A DNA stretch of 64,000 nucleotides from the NCBI GenBank assembly GCA_025716855.1, contig JAIXMQ010000009.1:186001-250000 (forward strand), written 5' to 3'. Below the pieces are notes generated by a model, which was not told the origin of the DNA, searched no databases, and was given only the letters and a program-made list of their open reading frames with translations. A program made the translations under genes and the position numbers. This document shows, one piece after another, positions 36,282 to 46,101 of the stretch. Each line of letters begins with the position of its first letter. Position 1 is the stretch's first letter. The stretch is from Pilaira anomala. Lineage: Eukaryota > Mucoromycota > Mucoromycetes > Mucorales > Mucoraceae.

Positions 36282-36571
36282 ATCTCCGTTTTAAACTGTA
36301 ACTATTTTACAAAATGTCTGCTTTATTGAGTGTAAGTTACGCTGGGTGTGTGTGCCCGTGTGTTGTTGTTATATATGTAGCAATATGTGTGTCTGTAGTG
36401 TAAAGTTTTTTTTTTTCTTTTTTTTTTTTTAGTTGAGTGAGTTCCCCCTCTCTCTCTCTCTCTCTATCTCTTTCTTTTTCTATCTTTTTTTATTTTTATT
36501 TTTTGTTTTTTTTCCTTCTTTTTTTTTTTTGATACAACTTTTCTCTTCCTTTCTTTGTACTTATTTAACTT

Positions 36572-37266
36572 ATGAGAGAATATAAACTTGTCGTCTTGGG
36601 TTCTGGTGGTGTAGGAAAGTCTGCTCTTGTAAGTTTTATTTACATGATAAAAAAAGTGTCATCTTATGAATAAATTTTTTTTTTTTTGTCAATTAAAATA
36701 GACTGTGCAATTCGTTCAATGTATTTTTGTTGAGAAATATGATCCTACTATTGAAGACTCTTATAGAAAGCAGGTTGAAGTTGACGGATTGCAATGTATG
36801 CTCGAGATTTTAGATACAGCAGGTACAGAACAATTCACTGCCATGCGTGATTTATACATGAAGAACGGTCAAGGTTTTGTTCTTGTATATTCCATTACAA
36901 GTTTAGTCACTTTATCCGATCTTACTGAAATTAAAGACCAAATAATAAGAGTAAAGGGTTCTGACAATGTAAGTTTACTACTATATTTGCAATGACAGGT
37001 TTCCCTTTTTTTGACTGATCAATATTTATATAAAGGTACCTATGGTATTAGTTGGTAACAAGTGTGATCTTGAAAATGAACGAACTGTCTCTAGAGAAAA
37101 AGGAATGAATTTATCACAACAATGGGGCGGAAAACCTTTTTATGAAACTTCTGCTCGATTCAAGATTAACGTTGATGAAGTATTTTATGATGTGGTTAGA
37201 CAGATTAACAAACAAAACCCTTCCAAGGATAAAACGAAGAAAAAATTCAAGTGTCTTATTCTTTAA
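36572..37266 (+). CDS. RSR1: Rap1-like small GTPase (fungal Rsr1/Krev-1 relative)
   Basis: Three exons (36572-36628, 36702-36968, 37036-37266) give 184 aa, exactly the size of animal Rap1. Motifs: P-loop GSGGVGKS at 10-17, effector loop [11 protein letters not shown] at 32-42, DTAGTEQF with the Rap-specific Thr61 instead of Gln, NKCD at 116-119, ETSA near 145. The polybasic tail KDKTKKKFK is followed by CLIL; a terminal Leu predicts geranylgeranylation and membrane attachment. Yeast Rsr1/Bud1, the fungal orthologue, guides polarity through Cdc42 but has a longer tail; this copy is closer to the animal form. Residue 26 is Cys where Rap1 has Gly. Introns sit at SAL/TVQF and DN/VPM. Confidence 0.95.
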
Positions 37267-38060
37267 AAAAACATTTTTTTTTTTTAAAAAAAAAAAAAAG
37301 CTATCCCTTTTCCCACCAAACCCATCACCATTATTTTTACCCTTATTATTATTTACTATTCTTATTATTATTATTATTCTTATTACACTAATTTCAAAAT
37401 ACGTTCACACCATTTTCTTTCTCTCTCTCTCTCTCTTTCTCTCTCGAAAAGAAATTTTGGTTCGTAAATAAGAAGAAATTAAATTTGCTCAAATAAAAAA
37501 TAAAATCGTTCAGATATTTTATTTTCTCAACTTGTTCGTATCATTCTTTACTTGCTGCCGATCACTTCTAATGCAGCTTGTCAACCGTGCGTTATCTCAC
37601 ATAACTTTGGGTACAATGAACAAGAAAAACTTAATATGTATATCCAGTTTTCTGGAAATGAAATGAAATAAAAAAAAAAAGTTGTTTTTTAGGTAATATA
37701 GAATAGAAGATTTATTTATTATGCATCTGTTGAATGAATCAAACTAACTACTGACATGTCTTTTTGTTTCGGACATACTTTTGGTAACTCTTTTTTTTTA
37801 AAAAAAAAGAAATAAAATAAACTCCCTTTTCGCAACAGTTGATACATGTAAGCAAAGGTGACATATTGGTAAAGACTTCTCTGAAAATCCCTCCTTTTGT
37901 TTTCCTTGTTACTAGAAGATCCAACATTCTTTATTTCGTTTCAGTAGGTGAATGAAGCCAAAAATTGAATTCGCTCTACTGCCACTGAAAGTATCATTCC
38001 ATGGGGATATCATTGAATAATAGATAGCAAGGAATATAGAATGAAAATATATTTGTGTTT

Positions 38061-38105
<45 letters not shown>

Positions 38106-38659
38106 AAGAAAAATAGTACAAAGTGCTATATATTTATAATCGATAATCCGGGTTACTTATCAATTTGTTGTAAATAAATGACGTCTAAATTAAATTAAAA
38201 AAAGTTATTACAATGTGTATACACACATGCAATCTTTTAGTCGACATTTAGATTCACTGCACCCTTCTTCTTCTTCTGGATATATGGTACTTCTAATTTT
38301 AATGATTACATAAATATTGACAGCACGAAGCACTTTTGATTTAAGCAACAAAAAGGATCAACCCTCCCCCCCCTCCCTATTTTTTTTTGGTATTTGTTTT
38401 CTCATCTATAATCCAAATTATGCAAATAAAAAATAAATGTATCATATGCACTCCTTCTAACGAAGTATCACAGTATAAATTTAACTAATCATAAAACCAG
38501 AGGTTGGATATCTATCTTACGTAACTCATATCATGCAATTTACTATATGCTCAGACTAACGATCTTTTGACGCACGTTTTAGTAACATTTCTCAAATCAA
38601 GTTGTCTTTTATTGAAACCAACTGTCAACATGATCCCATTTTTGGAAAATCAAAACTTT
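37267..38659. other. Convergent intergenic region with microsatellites
   Basis: 1.4 kb between RSR1 and PCC1 3' ends. CT tract near 37411-37444, perfect (GA)n at 38063-38100. One 49-codon open stretch without a start (about 37530-37670) has mixed composition but no recognised family. No RNA gene seen. Confidence 0.6.
38063..38100. repeat. (GA)n microsatellite
   Basis: About 19 uninterrupted GA units, the longest perfect dinucleotide array in the window. Confidence 0.95.
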
Positions 38660-38773
38660 TTATTGGTCAAATTCTTCAATTGTTCGCGTTGCCATAGTTA
38701 AATACTCTAAAAACGAATTCACGGCAACTCGAAGCATTTTAGTATTATAACAACCAAACTCTCTTAAGGAAAA

Positions 38774-38813
<40 letters not shown>

Positions 38814-39070
38814 TAGTCCAACTAGAGCGCGAATCAACATATTTTAAATGACTCACACTTTCAAAATATTCTTTTCAGCTGTAATAATACGAAGTACTTG
38901 TGTTTCTCTTAGTTCAGTATCGACATCCATGACACGTTGAGCGATCGTTGCTAAACGTTCGTTAGCGAACGGAATTTCTAAAAACCTAGTAGGTTGAATT
39001 AGTTTAGTTCTCAGTTCTATACAAGGTTCATTTATATTGTATTCGTTTTGCTTTACATTTTATTATCCAT
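38660..39070 (-). CDS. PCC1: KEOPS complex subunit Pcc1 (LAGE3 family)
   Basis: Three exons (39070-39057, 38985-38857, 38762-38660) sum to 246 nt, 81 aa, the normal size for Pcc1 (yeast 88). Because no exon exceeds 130 bp it is missed by ORF scanning. The product reads FLEIPFANERLATIAQRVM early, then QVLRIITAEKNILKVEF, KMLRVAVNSFLEYL and a short helix, which follows the Pcc1 order of strand-helix-strand-strand-helix and its LxIPFxxERxAxIAxxV signature. Pcc1 dimerises and holds Kae1 in KEOPS, needed for the t6A modification of ANN-decoding tRNAs and linked to telomere and transcription roles. Exon 1 (14 nt, ATG plus four codons) is the least certain part. Intron 2 carries an (AT)n microsatellite. 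Lies 137 bp downstream of, and co-oriented with, the Aladin gene. Confidence 0.85.
38782..38810. repeat. (AT)n microsatellite in PCC1 intron 2
   Basis: About 14 AT units next to a poly-A run, placed between the donor and acceptor of a 94-bp intron. Confidence 0.9.
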
Positions 39071-39207
39071 TGTTGAAAAAAAAAAAAATAAGGAATCAAG
39101 AAGAGATCAGTTAATAATATTATCGTTTCAATTTTTTTTTTATTAAAGACTGTGTTTTAAAAAATAAACAGTAGAAGTTTTGTGGTTTTTTTTTTTTTTT
39201 TTTTTTT

Positions 39208-41069
39208 TTACATGAAACGTTCACGTACTTCTTCGTTAGTTAAAAAGGTATGGGTTACAAATGAAATAGTACCATTATCCCATGCAACAGCTAACAAAGC
39301 TCCTTGGTTAAATGAAAGTGAAAATGCAGCAGATAAGGGTAAAGAACTTTGCATAGGCTTCATTTCTAAACCACCCGATGTAAAAGATGTCTTTGCTCCA
39401 CGAAGATAACCACTAGTTTTTATAAGGAATAAATAAAAGCTTACTTTCAACAGATATAAATGTATACTTACATTAATAATAACTTAGAATTTTGTCCCAA
39501 CTCAAATAGAGAAATGTTCTTCATAGAATATAAAGCAATCAATGGGTTACCCTCGAACACAACAGCTAATCTTTGTCCATTACGTTGATCAATCGTCATA
39601 TCACGAATAACACCACCTACTGTCACAGGTACACTGGAAATTGTCTCCTTTGTCGCAGCCAATGTTGATTCAATCTGCATATTTTTAATAGTTGATTTCA
39701 CGGTGGATCCAGATAAGCACAATACATGAATATCACTCTTTCCATGCATAGAGTAAAATAATGTTCGATTATCTGGAGACCAACATGCAGATTGAACCCA
39801 TAATCCAGGAGGATTACTGATTTGTTGTGATGACCAATCGCTAGTATCCCACATACGAGAAATACCTGATCTATAACAAATGATGTTGGTTCCCCATTTA
39901 TCTCATTTCTCTTCTATATAATAAATAACTTACGCTCCTCCTTGGAATAACCATTCACCACTAGAACTCCAACGTAACAAAACATTACCCTTTCCATAAC
40001 GCTTTAAACAAGAAGTTCTGTTAAGTAACATATCATGAATAATCAATGTACTTGAAGCGGCAGAAGCAATAGCAAGTAAATGACTTCCAGGTGTAGGATC
40101 CCAAGCTAAGGAACTAACGTAATCTAAATTATCTAATGCGACATATTCCATAGAAGCATTTGAGAAAAAGGTAGGTTCTGTGTCTTGACTTGGATTTCTC
40201 TTTTCAATAGTCCAGATACAAACACCTTGTTTACATCCAATGGCAAGTGTACCTCCTGATCTCTTTTTCCATTCGATACAAGTGACACCTTTCATTTTTG
40301 GATGAGTCAAGACTTGGCAAGTCCATTGGTGTTCTTTCTTTTCATATACATAAACATTGTTATCGTTGAATACGACAGCTAATGAGTCTAAATGATGATG
40401 CCATGCCATACATTGAATGTGGTTGTTGTTGTTAAATAAAGGGTGGGTCGTAATTGTATCTGATGTCTTTAAATAGTTTTCGTTGAGGTGTTCGTATACA
40501 GCTTTTGCTTGTTTATATGCAGATCTATACAAGTAATTATAGTTAGTCGTTTGTTTCGTTCGTTTGTATCAAGTCTAATTACGTTGCTTCGATTGCTGGA
40601 CGTCTTTATAAATATTATATATTAATACTGAATTCAACCGTTTATGTACATCTTCTTTTTTTTTTAGTATACCTTTTTTCCCATTCATGATGTAATAACT
40701 TTACAACGTCGTTATAAGCAGCTTCCATGAGATTAGAAGGTTTTTGCGTTGTAATGACAAAGTCAGGTGTTACGGGTTCAATAAGTTCTTGAACAATAGA
40801 AGGGTATAAAGGTGTCTATTCAATAAACAAAATAAAAAAAATTGAGTATCATTTCTTGTACTTTAAACAAGTTTTTATCATGCTTACATTGGCAAGTTCT
40901 TGCATACCAGCACTATTGCTATGTTCAACACTCACTAAAAAAAAAATGAATAGTAAATTATTACGTTATGTTTCTTTTATTAGCAATAAAGAAGAGTTAT
41001 ACCCAAGTTTCCATTTAATTCGGCTAAAGTACCATGAGTCTCATCGGGTACTGTACATAAGAAAGACAT
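39208..41069 (-). CDS. AAAS: Aladin-like WD40 nucleoporin (AAAS)
   Basis: Seven exons (41069-41003, 40934-40888, 40815-40673, 40603-40583, 40524-39934, 39870-39472, 39412-39208) give 490 aa. From about residue 125 a WD40 propeller is visible: CMAWHHHLDSLAVVF, VTCIEWKKRSGGTLAIGC..VCIWTI, VSSLAWDPTPGSHLLAIASA, LLRWSSSGEWLF, RMWDTSDW, QSACWSPDNRTLFYS, RLAVVFEGNPLIALYSM and FSLSFNQGALLAVAW. This order and the final blade match Aladin, a peripheral nucleoporin of the NDC1 subcomplex. The N-terminal 120 residues are poorly conserved, so exons 1-4 (including a 21-nt exon 4) rest mainly on splice sites and phase. Aladin is kept in filamentous fungi but absent from S. cerevisiae. Confidence 0.85.
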
Positions 41070-41543
41070 TTTTGTTTTATTTGTTATACAAGTAGGAAAG
41101 AGAAAGTGAGATAAATAGACGCGTTTGGTAGAAAGTTCAAAAGTTGGTTTAGAACTGGCTAAGCCTCTTTTTTTGTGACTCCAAAAGAAACAATCTCAAC
41201 AAGAAAGGTGTCAAAAAAATATGAAATGATGTTAATCATGCTAAACTAAACAGATATCCCGTTGCATTCTATCTCTCTTAATCATACGAATGATTTGTTA
41301 TTTTTCTTCTTTTCTGCCTAAATAAAGTGTTGGTGTGCTTTCATTTTTGTTCAATCCACATACATGGAATACATGATTAATACTTGTAAGCGTATTTTGT
41401 ATTGTTGTAATAAATCTGGAAAACAAAAAAGTAGCGTATCATGTTTATAAACGCGTCTTTTTTTTTTTTTTCTTCTTTTTTTTCTTTTTCTTTTTTTCGT
41501 TGTTCGAGTAAATTTTTCTTTTCTTCCTTTTTGAGAAAATAGT
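41070..41543. other. Divergent promoter region
   Basis: 474 bp between the Aladin and KH-like gene starts. A T-rich tract (about 41459-41500) lies just ahead of the KH-like gene's ATG. Nothing else seen. Confidence 0.55.
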
Positions 41544-43658
41544 ATGTCAATTGAACCAGAAGTACCTTACAATCGTGCAGACGAGGACTCCTCTGACGAT
41601 GATAATGAATCTTGGAGAGACCCTCACATTCTACTTGATGGTACTTCATTACCACCAGCTGCAACACGTCCCGTAGTTGTAGACAATATTCGTACACATG
41701 GCTTTCAACAACAACCACAACAACAACAGCAACAGCAACAGCAACAGCAACAACGACAACCACAACGACAACCACAACGTCCTTCCTACGTTGACACAAC
41801 AATTTTATCTGATACCGGTCATCGTAATCCCGATAACTATTGGGTTTTACCTGCCCATTGCAACCCTAGGGATGTACTTGGCAGTAATTATAAGTCTCGG
41901 TCCAACGAGATTCAAAAGTTAACCGGTTCCTTTATCGAATTTAACGAACGTTTAAATCAAATCGATATTTGGGGAGACACAGAAGCAATCGATAAAACAA
42001 AATCTTATTTAGATAGAATCGTTTCTCGTTTAGCCGAGAAGGATACAAGTACACGTCGAAAGACACAAAAGTGGGGTAAACCCGAACGTGAATTGACACC
42101 AAAAGAAAAGAAGCGGGCCGAACGTAAGCAAGCAAGACTTGATGAAGAAAAGAGATATCAAGGATTACCACCTATGGAACAAAACTATCATGGTGTCTTT
42201 AATATACCTGATCAATCTTTACCTATCGTGAAGTTTTTGGGTGATAGTGAATCATACTTAAACCAAATTCGTGCGGATTGCAAGGCCTTTCTTTGGTATG
42301 AACCTTCTCATCATGTCATTCGTGTAGCAGCAGATACAAATGATGCAGTGAATACAGCTGCTAAACGTATTCGTAATTGGTATGTTCGTTGTAAGAGAAA
42401 GCCTGAAGGTGGTTTGGCCCGTTTGTTGCAACAACCCTCTCAAGATTATTTGATTGCTTATCGTAATTTACCTAAAAACTTTGTAACATATCAATACACG
42501 GATCCTGAAAGAGAAAATTTTATGATGGAAAAGCATCGTCTTTTAGAAGCTGTCAATACTGGTTTACCGACATCGATTGAAAATGCGGGCAACAACTTGA
42601 TCCAATTAGAGGATAAAACGAGTCGAGCTTTATCAGGAGCTGCTTCCACGTTGAATGAACGTAATAAGGAAGTTATTGAACATTTGCTTGAAAGAGGATT
42701 AGAAAGTATGCGTTTAAATGATTGGAACCTTCGTTTGAAGATTCGATTTGGTCAAATTTGTTTAATTGATTATCCCAAGAAAGATAAATATATGACAATT
42801 GAATCTGTTAGTGATAAAATTTTTCGTAAAAAGCAATTCAAGTCTGCTTTAGCTCCTTGTATCAGTAAGACACAAGAAGGATTAGATTCATTATTTGGAT
42901 ATATGGCTTCAGCTGAAAATGCAACTGAATTCTCAGATAATCCACGTACTTCGTTCTCAATCAAGGCAAAACAATACCCAACCGCCGCTCCTCCTAAAAT
43001 TTTAGGTCAACGTAGTCCCCCTCGTGGTGATATGTGGGATACTTTAACCGAGATTTCATTTACAGATGATGGACAAAGAAGATTATGGAGTACAATGACA
43101 GATTGTAATGACCTTGTTGATATCAGTTGTGCAGATATTGAAAGTAGTTATTCTTGGGACTTGAAACTTCAACATGCGCGTCGATTACCTAACGATGACA
43201 TTAACTCACCTCATGAAAAGTTCGCTCATGCATTAAGTGTTAGTTCTAATAACCGTCTTGTTTTAGTCACTTCTGATGATTATATTCCAGAAATTGTTAC
43301 TCAAAAGACGAAATGGAAGTATAGTTGGAATGATTATGTGGTTGAGATTTGTAAGGATGAAATTTGGGATATGAACCGTATTGAAAGAACTGATCGTGAA
43401 TTACCTGTGGATTTAACATCTATTTCCTCTCACCGTACTTTATTCAAGGTATCCCTTTACAAGGAAGCTTGGGTTAATCGTCTTGCTGAAAATTTGGATT
43501 TGAAAATTGGTGAGGCGCCTAGTTGGACATTAGGCGAATTTCTTGCCTCGAAGAACGAGGATGTCTCTACACTTATGAGCACTGTGAAAAACTTTTCCGA
43601 AATTCTAAGTTCTGAAGTACCATTGTATTGGGAGAATGCTGAAAAATCTTTGGTTTAA
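41544..43658 (+). CDS. Uncharacterised protein with KH-like repeats and a polyglutamine tract
   Basis: Intronless 704-aa protein. After an acidic start and a Gln/Arg/Pro tract (about residues 54-76) there are two segments that resemble KH RNA-binding folds: VLGSNYKSRSNEIQKLTGSF followed by IEF and I.IWGDTEAIDKTKSYLDRI (about 110-165), and VKFLGDSESYLNQIRADCKA with VIRVAADTNDAVNTAAKRI (about 230-285). Between them lies a highly charged KKEKKRAERKQARLDEEK-like helix. The C-terminal 350 residues, rich in Trp and charged residues (LRLKIRFGQICLIDYPK, WDLKLQHARRLP), resemble a conserved fungal domain whose function I do not know. RNA binding is inference. Divergent from Aladin by 474 bp. Confidence 0.8.
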   Translation: MSIEPEVPYNRADEDSSDDDNESWRDPHILLDGTSLPPAATRPVVVDNIRTHGFQQQPQQQQQQQQQQQQRQPQRQPQRPSYVDTTILSDTGHRNPDNYWVLPAHCNPRDVLGSNYKSRSNEIQKLTGSFIEFNERLNQIDIWGDTEAIDKTKSYLDRIVSRLAEKDTSTRRKTQKWGKPERELTPKEKKRAERKQARLDEEKRYQGLPPMEQNYHGVFNIPDQSLPIVKFLGDSESYLNQIRADCKAFLWYEPSHHVIRVAADTNDAVNTAAKRIRNWYVRCKRKPEGGLARLLQQPSQDYLIAYRNLPKNFVTYQYTDPERENFMMEKHRLLEAVNTGLPTSIENAGNNLIQLEDKTSRALSGAASTLNERNKEVIEHLLERGLESMRLNDWNLRLKIRFGQICLIDYPKKDKYMTIESVSDKIFRKKQFKSALAPCISKTQEGLDSLFGYMASAENATEFSDNPRTSFSIKAKQYPTAAPPKILGQRSPPRGDMWDTLTEISFTDDGQRRLWSTMTDCNDLVDISCADIESSYSWDLKLQHARRLPNDDINSPHEKFAHALSVSSNNRLVLVTSDDYIPEIVTQKTKWKYSWNDYVVEICKDEIWDMNRIERTDRELPVDLTSISSHRTLFKVSLYKEAWVNRLAENLDLKIGEAPSWTLGEFLASKNEDVSTLMSTVKNFSEILSSEVPLYWENAEKSLV
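41706..41780 (+). repeat. CAA/CAG triplet tract (polyQ then Arg-Gln-Pro repeats)
   Basis: Near-continuous CAA/CAG codons give about 13 Gln with one Pro, running into repeated RQPQ units. Likely polymorphic. Confidence 0.9.
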
Positions 43659-43808
43659 ATCTTTCTGATAGAGAACAGTAAAAAAATTTACTCTTGTTAA
43701 TAATAATAAATAAATAAAAAAAAAAAACTATACCTTTTTCCAATAATAACAAAAATAATAAAAATAGAAGTTTATCATTTTCAGCCTCTTTCTGTTTGTG
43801 TTTATATT

Positions 43809-44079
43809 CCAAATAGCGGATTCCCAAATCCCAATAAAAAAAAACCAAATAGCGGATTTTCATGGCCAAATGACGCCTGCTATTTCATTTTGTTCAAGAT
43901 TAGCCCAAGCCTTTAACTGCGTCCCTGAAAATAATTTAAATTGTATTCAACAGTCTATAAAATTTTCTTCGTAAGTGTTTAAATAAAGATTCATTTAGGG
44001 CGTTCCAAAGCAGGATGTATAGCCCCTCAAACAGAATAAAATAACAGGCCCCATTTGGCCATGAAAAATCCGCCAATTG
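43809..44079. mobile_element. Short inverted-repeat element (MITE-like)
   Basis: Arms at 43845-43885 and 44040-44079 are reverse complements with few mismatches over about 40 bp (shared core GCGGATTTTCATGGCCAAATG). The about 155-bp centre is non-coding. The outer 14 bp of the left arm (CCAAATAGCGGATT) also occurs as a direct copy at 43809-43822, 36 bp away, suggesting a nested or partial second end. No flanking TA duplication is obvious, so the family is uncertain. It sits 150 bp past the KH-like gene and 320 bp before the first WWE gene. Confidence 0.7.
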
Positions 44080-44401
44080 AACCCATCACGACTGTATTGA
44101 TTGTTCAGTATTTGTGGCAATAATTCCAAATTTAGGTAAAGGACGGGCCTCATCATCCAAAAGTGGTGTTTAAAACTTAAGAAAAAAAGTTACCAAATCA
44201 AGTTAATACAGTAAATTTATTTTTGCACTGTGCTTCAAGTCTTTAAAAAGGATTTTCTGTCAGATTACGGCTTTTGGAGAAAAAGCCTTCTTATTTAATG
44301 ACATTATTTAATCTTTTCTTCGTCGTTTTCTTCAACTTTTCTCACCATTTATATTTTTATTTTGTGTACACTTTGCTTTATCTTTTCACCGCATTAAAAA
44401 A

Positions 44402-44620
44402 ATGGTAAGATTTCAATGGGTTTATGCTAACGGCTGTACTTGGATTCCATTGGATGATCAAGCTCAATCGAGAGTCGAGCACCTGTGGATGGTAGGCGCG
44501 AGTACAGGAGCTATCTATAGTGCCACATTTTTGTCTGTAGTCGATATCAATTTCTATGAAATGACCTTGATATTTAATCATGATCTAGTGTACACTATTG
44601 CTCGTATAGAATGCAGTTAA
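44402..44620 (+). CDS. WWE-like micro-protein, copy 1
   Basis: Intronless 72-aa gene. The product is essentially one WWE-type domain: FQWVYANG..TWIPLD at the start (two Trp spaced about ten), then RVEHLW where WWE has the IE pair, V.DINFYEM as the core strand, and YTIARI where WWE ends in R.IRR. WWE domains bind ADP-ribose units of poly-ADP-ribosylated proteins and occur in ubiquitin ligases and PARPs. The match is by pattern only. Its paralogue at 45583 shares W.YANG, W..LD, E.LW, DF/NF..M and YTIAR. No signal peptide or membrane segment. Stand-alone WWE proteins this small are unusual. Confidence 0.65.
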   Translation: MVRFQWVYANGCTWIPLDDQAQSRVEHLWMVGASTGAIYSATFLSVVDINFYEMTLIFNHDLVYTIARIECS

Positions 44621-44900
44621 ACTCTATAAATATGCAATTGATATATTATAGAAGTATAAACTCAATATTCTACATATACCTCTTCTTCATGTATATAAAT
44701 CGTACAGTAAAAAACAAAATTTATGAACAGTTAATGCAAGTTTACAGTTATATCAATATAAATAATTTCATATATATATTCTCACACTCTCGTTTATGTA
44801 CCCTTATGCTTATAATAAAAATTAATCAATATGTATACGTTTAAAAAATCTAAATTACATTGTGTCTTTTTTTTTTTATACCAGAAAGAAAGTACATCAA

Positions 44901-45055
44901 TGCAAATCTTTTTATTTAACGCGTCGGATCCTTCGGAAGAAAAACTTTTTTGTTTAATCGCAGCTCACGAAGGCGGCCCCCAATCATATAGACTCTTCAG
45001 TTTTAAGCAATACAATTGCTCTTGGCAATTTCGTCATCTCGTAACCTCTAAATGA
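44901..45055 (+). CDS. Possible micro-protein or exon, unknown
   Basis: Open frame with ATG at 44901, 51 codons, with balanced composition (FLFNASDPSEEKLFCLIAA, HEGGPQSYRLFSFKQYNC) that stands out from the flanking low-complexity DNA. A TATACCAG acceptor-like site lies 19 bp upstream, so it could instead be the last exon of a gene whose earlier exons I could not find. Lies between the two WWE paralogues. Confidence 0.3.
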
Positions 45056-45547
45056 TATAGTAGATAGTGGTGTGTGGCGTATACAGAAGGTCTTTGCGTT
45101 TAAATAGATAGTTGTCTTTATTATTAACAAATTTGGGCTTTCGTGTAATTCAACCTACTAATTTGGTATTAAATATTCGTTTTTTGTCAATTCTCAAGAG
45201 AGAAAACAATGGATTCCAGTATACTACGCGGACCCGCAGTTCCGATTGAAGGTAAAAATAACCCCAAAAATAGTATCAATGGTTACTCAGTATAACCGAA
45301 CAACTATTTAGGTAATTTTCAAACTACTATTTTCAGTATTTTTTTTATTTGTATTTTATTTTTATTTGAAAACAACCTTTAAATAGAAACTGTACTCACG
45401 TAAATGGAAAACGCTTTATGATCATACTTAAATACCAAGTTACTTGAAATAGAAAGAGTGCAATAAATGAAAATTATGAAATATATATAAATACAGAGAC
45501 GAAATGAAAGTTTTTTTTAAAACATACAGTTTAAATACATATATTTT

Positions 45548-45550
<3 letters not shown>

Positions 45551-45578
<28 letters not shown>
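45551..45578. repeat. (CA)n microsatellite in a 5' leader
   Basis: About 14 CA units end only five bases before the start codon of the second WWE gene, so they are probably transcribed. Confidence 0.9.
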
Positions 45579-45582
<4 letters not shown>

Positions 45583-45783
45583 ATGGCTGCTCAATGGATC
45601 TACGCTAATGGCTCACAATGGTTTAGCCTTGATATCAAGACTCAACAACAAATCGAGCAGCTTTGGGCAAGCTATAATTCCAATTGGATCAACTGTCCTA
45701 CTTTTCAAGGCATTGCCTATGTCGACTTTGATGCTATGCAGATCAAGTTCAATAACTATGGTTATACTATTGCTCGTCTCTAA
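45583..45783 (+). CDS. WWE-like micro-protein, copy 2
   Basis: Intronless 66-aa gene, paralogue of the 44402 gene 960 bp upstream in the same orientation. It fits the WWE pattern slightly better: QWIYANGSQWFSLD, QQIEQLW, YVDFDAMQIKFNN and final YTIARL. About one third of residues are shared with copy 1. Both stop directly after the last WWE strand, so the domain is the whole protein. Gln-rich region (residues 20-28) sits before the IE. The ATG context follows a (CA)n leader. Function unknown; ADP-ribose binding is only inferred from the fold. Confidence 0.65.
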   Translation: MAAQWIYANGSQWFSLDIKTQQQIEQLWASYNSNWINCPTFQGIAYVDFDAMQIKFNNYGYTIARL

Positions 45784-46101
45784 TTGGCCGAGTGCCGCAT
45801 GTATAGATGTGCTCACACTCCCAGTATATATTTTGTTCATATTTTTTTGTATCTATTGTTCCCATTTAGACTTACATTCAGCTTAAACTTACTTTCTTTC
45901 TATTCCCTCATTTTTCTGATTTTTTACATTCTACCATTTTAAATAAACTTTACTGCATGTGACTCTTTAAATTAGCGTTGACATTGCTCTTAACATTGTA
46001 TAACAATGCGTTGTTTTAATACGGATAAGTAACTCAGGTTTAAAATTTTTTTTTTTCTTTTTATCACGAAACCTGAAATAAAAAGACCAAGCTCCTCAAC
46101 G
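45784..46101. other. Intergenic between WWE copy 2 and F-box gene
   Basis: 318 bp. Holds the WWE gene's 3' flank and the F-box promoter with a T-rich run about 46049-46063. Nothing else seen. Confidence 0.6.

Larger units (their letters stand above)
44621..45582. other. Region between the WWE paralogues
   Basis: 960 bp, AT-rich. Contains an unassigned 51-codon ORF (44901-45055), a possible 5' mini-exon beginning ATG at 45209 (about 15 codons, then a GTAAAA donor), and a (CA)n tract ending just before the second WWE ATG. No gene model I can defend. Confidence 0.5.
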
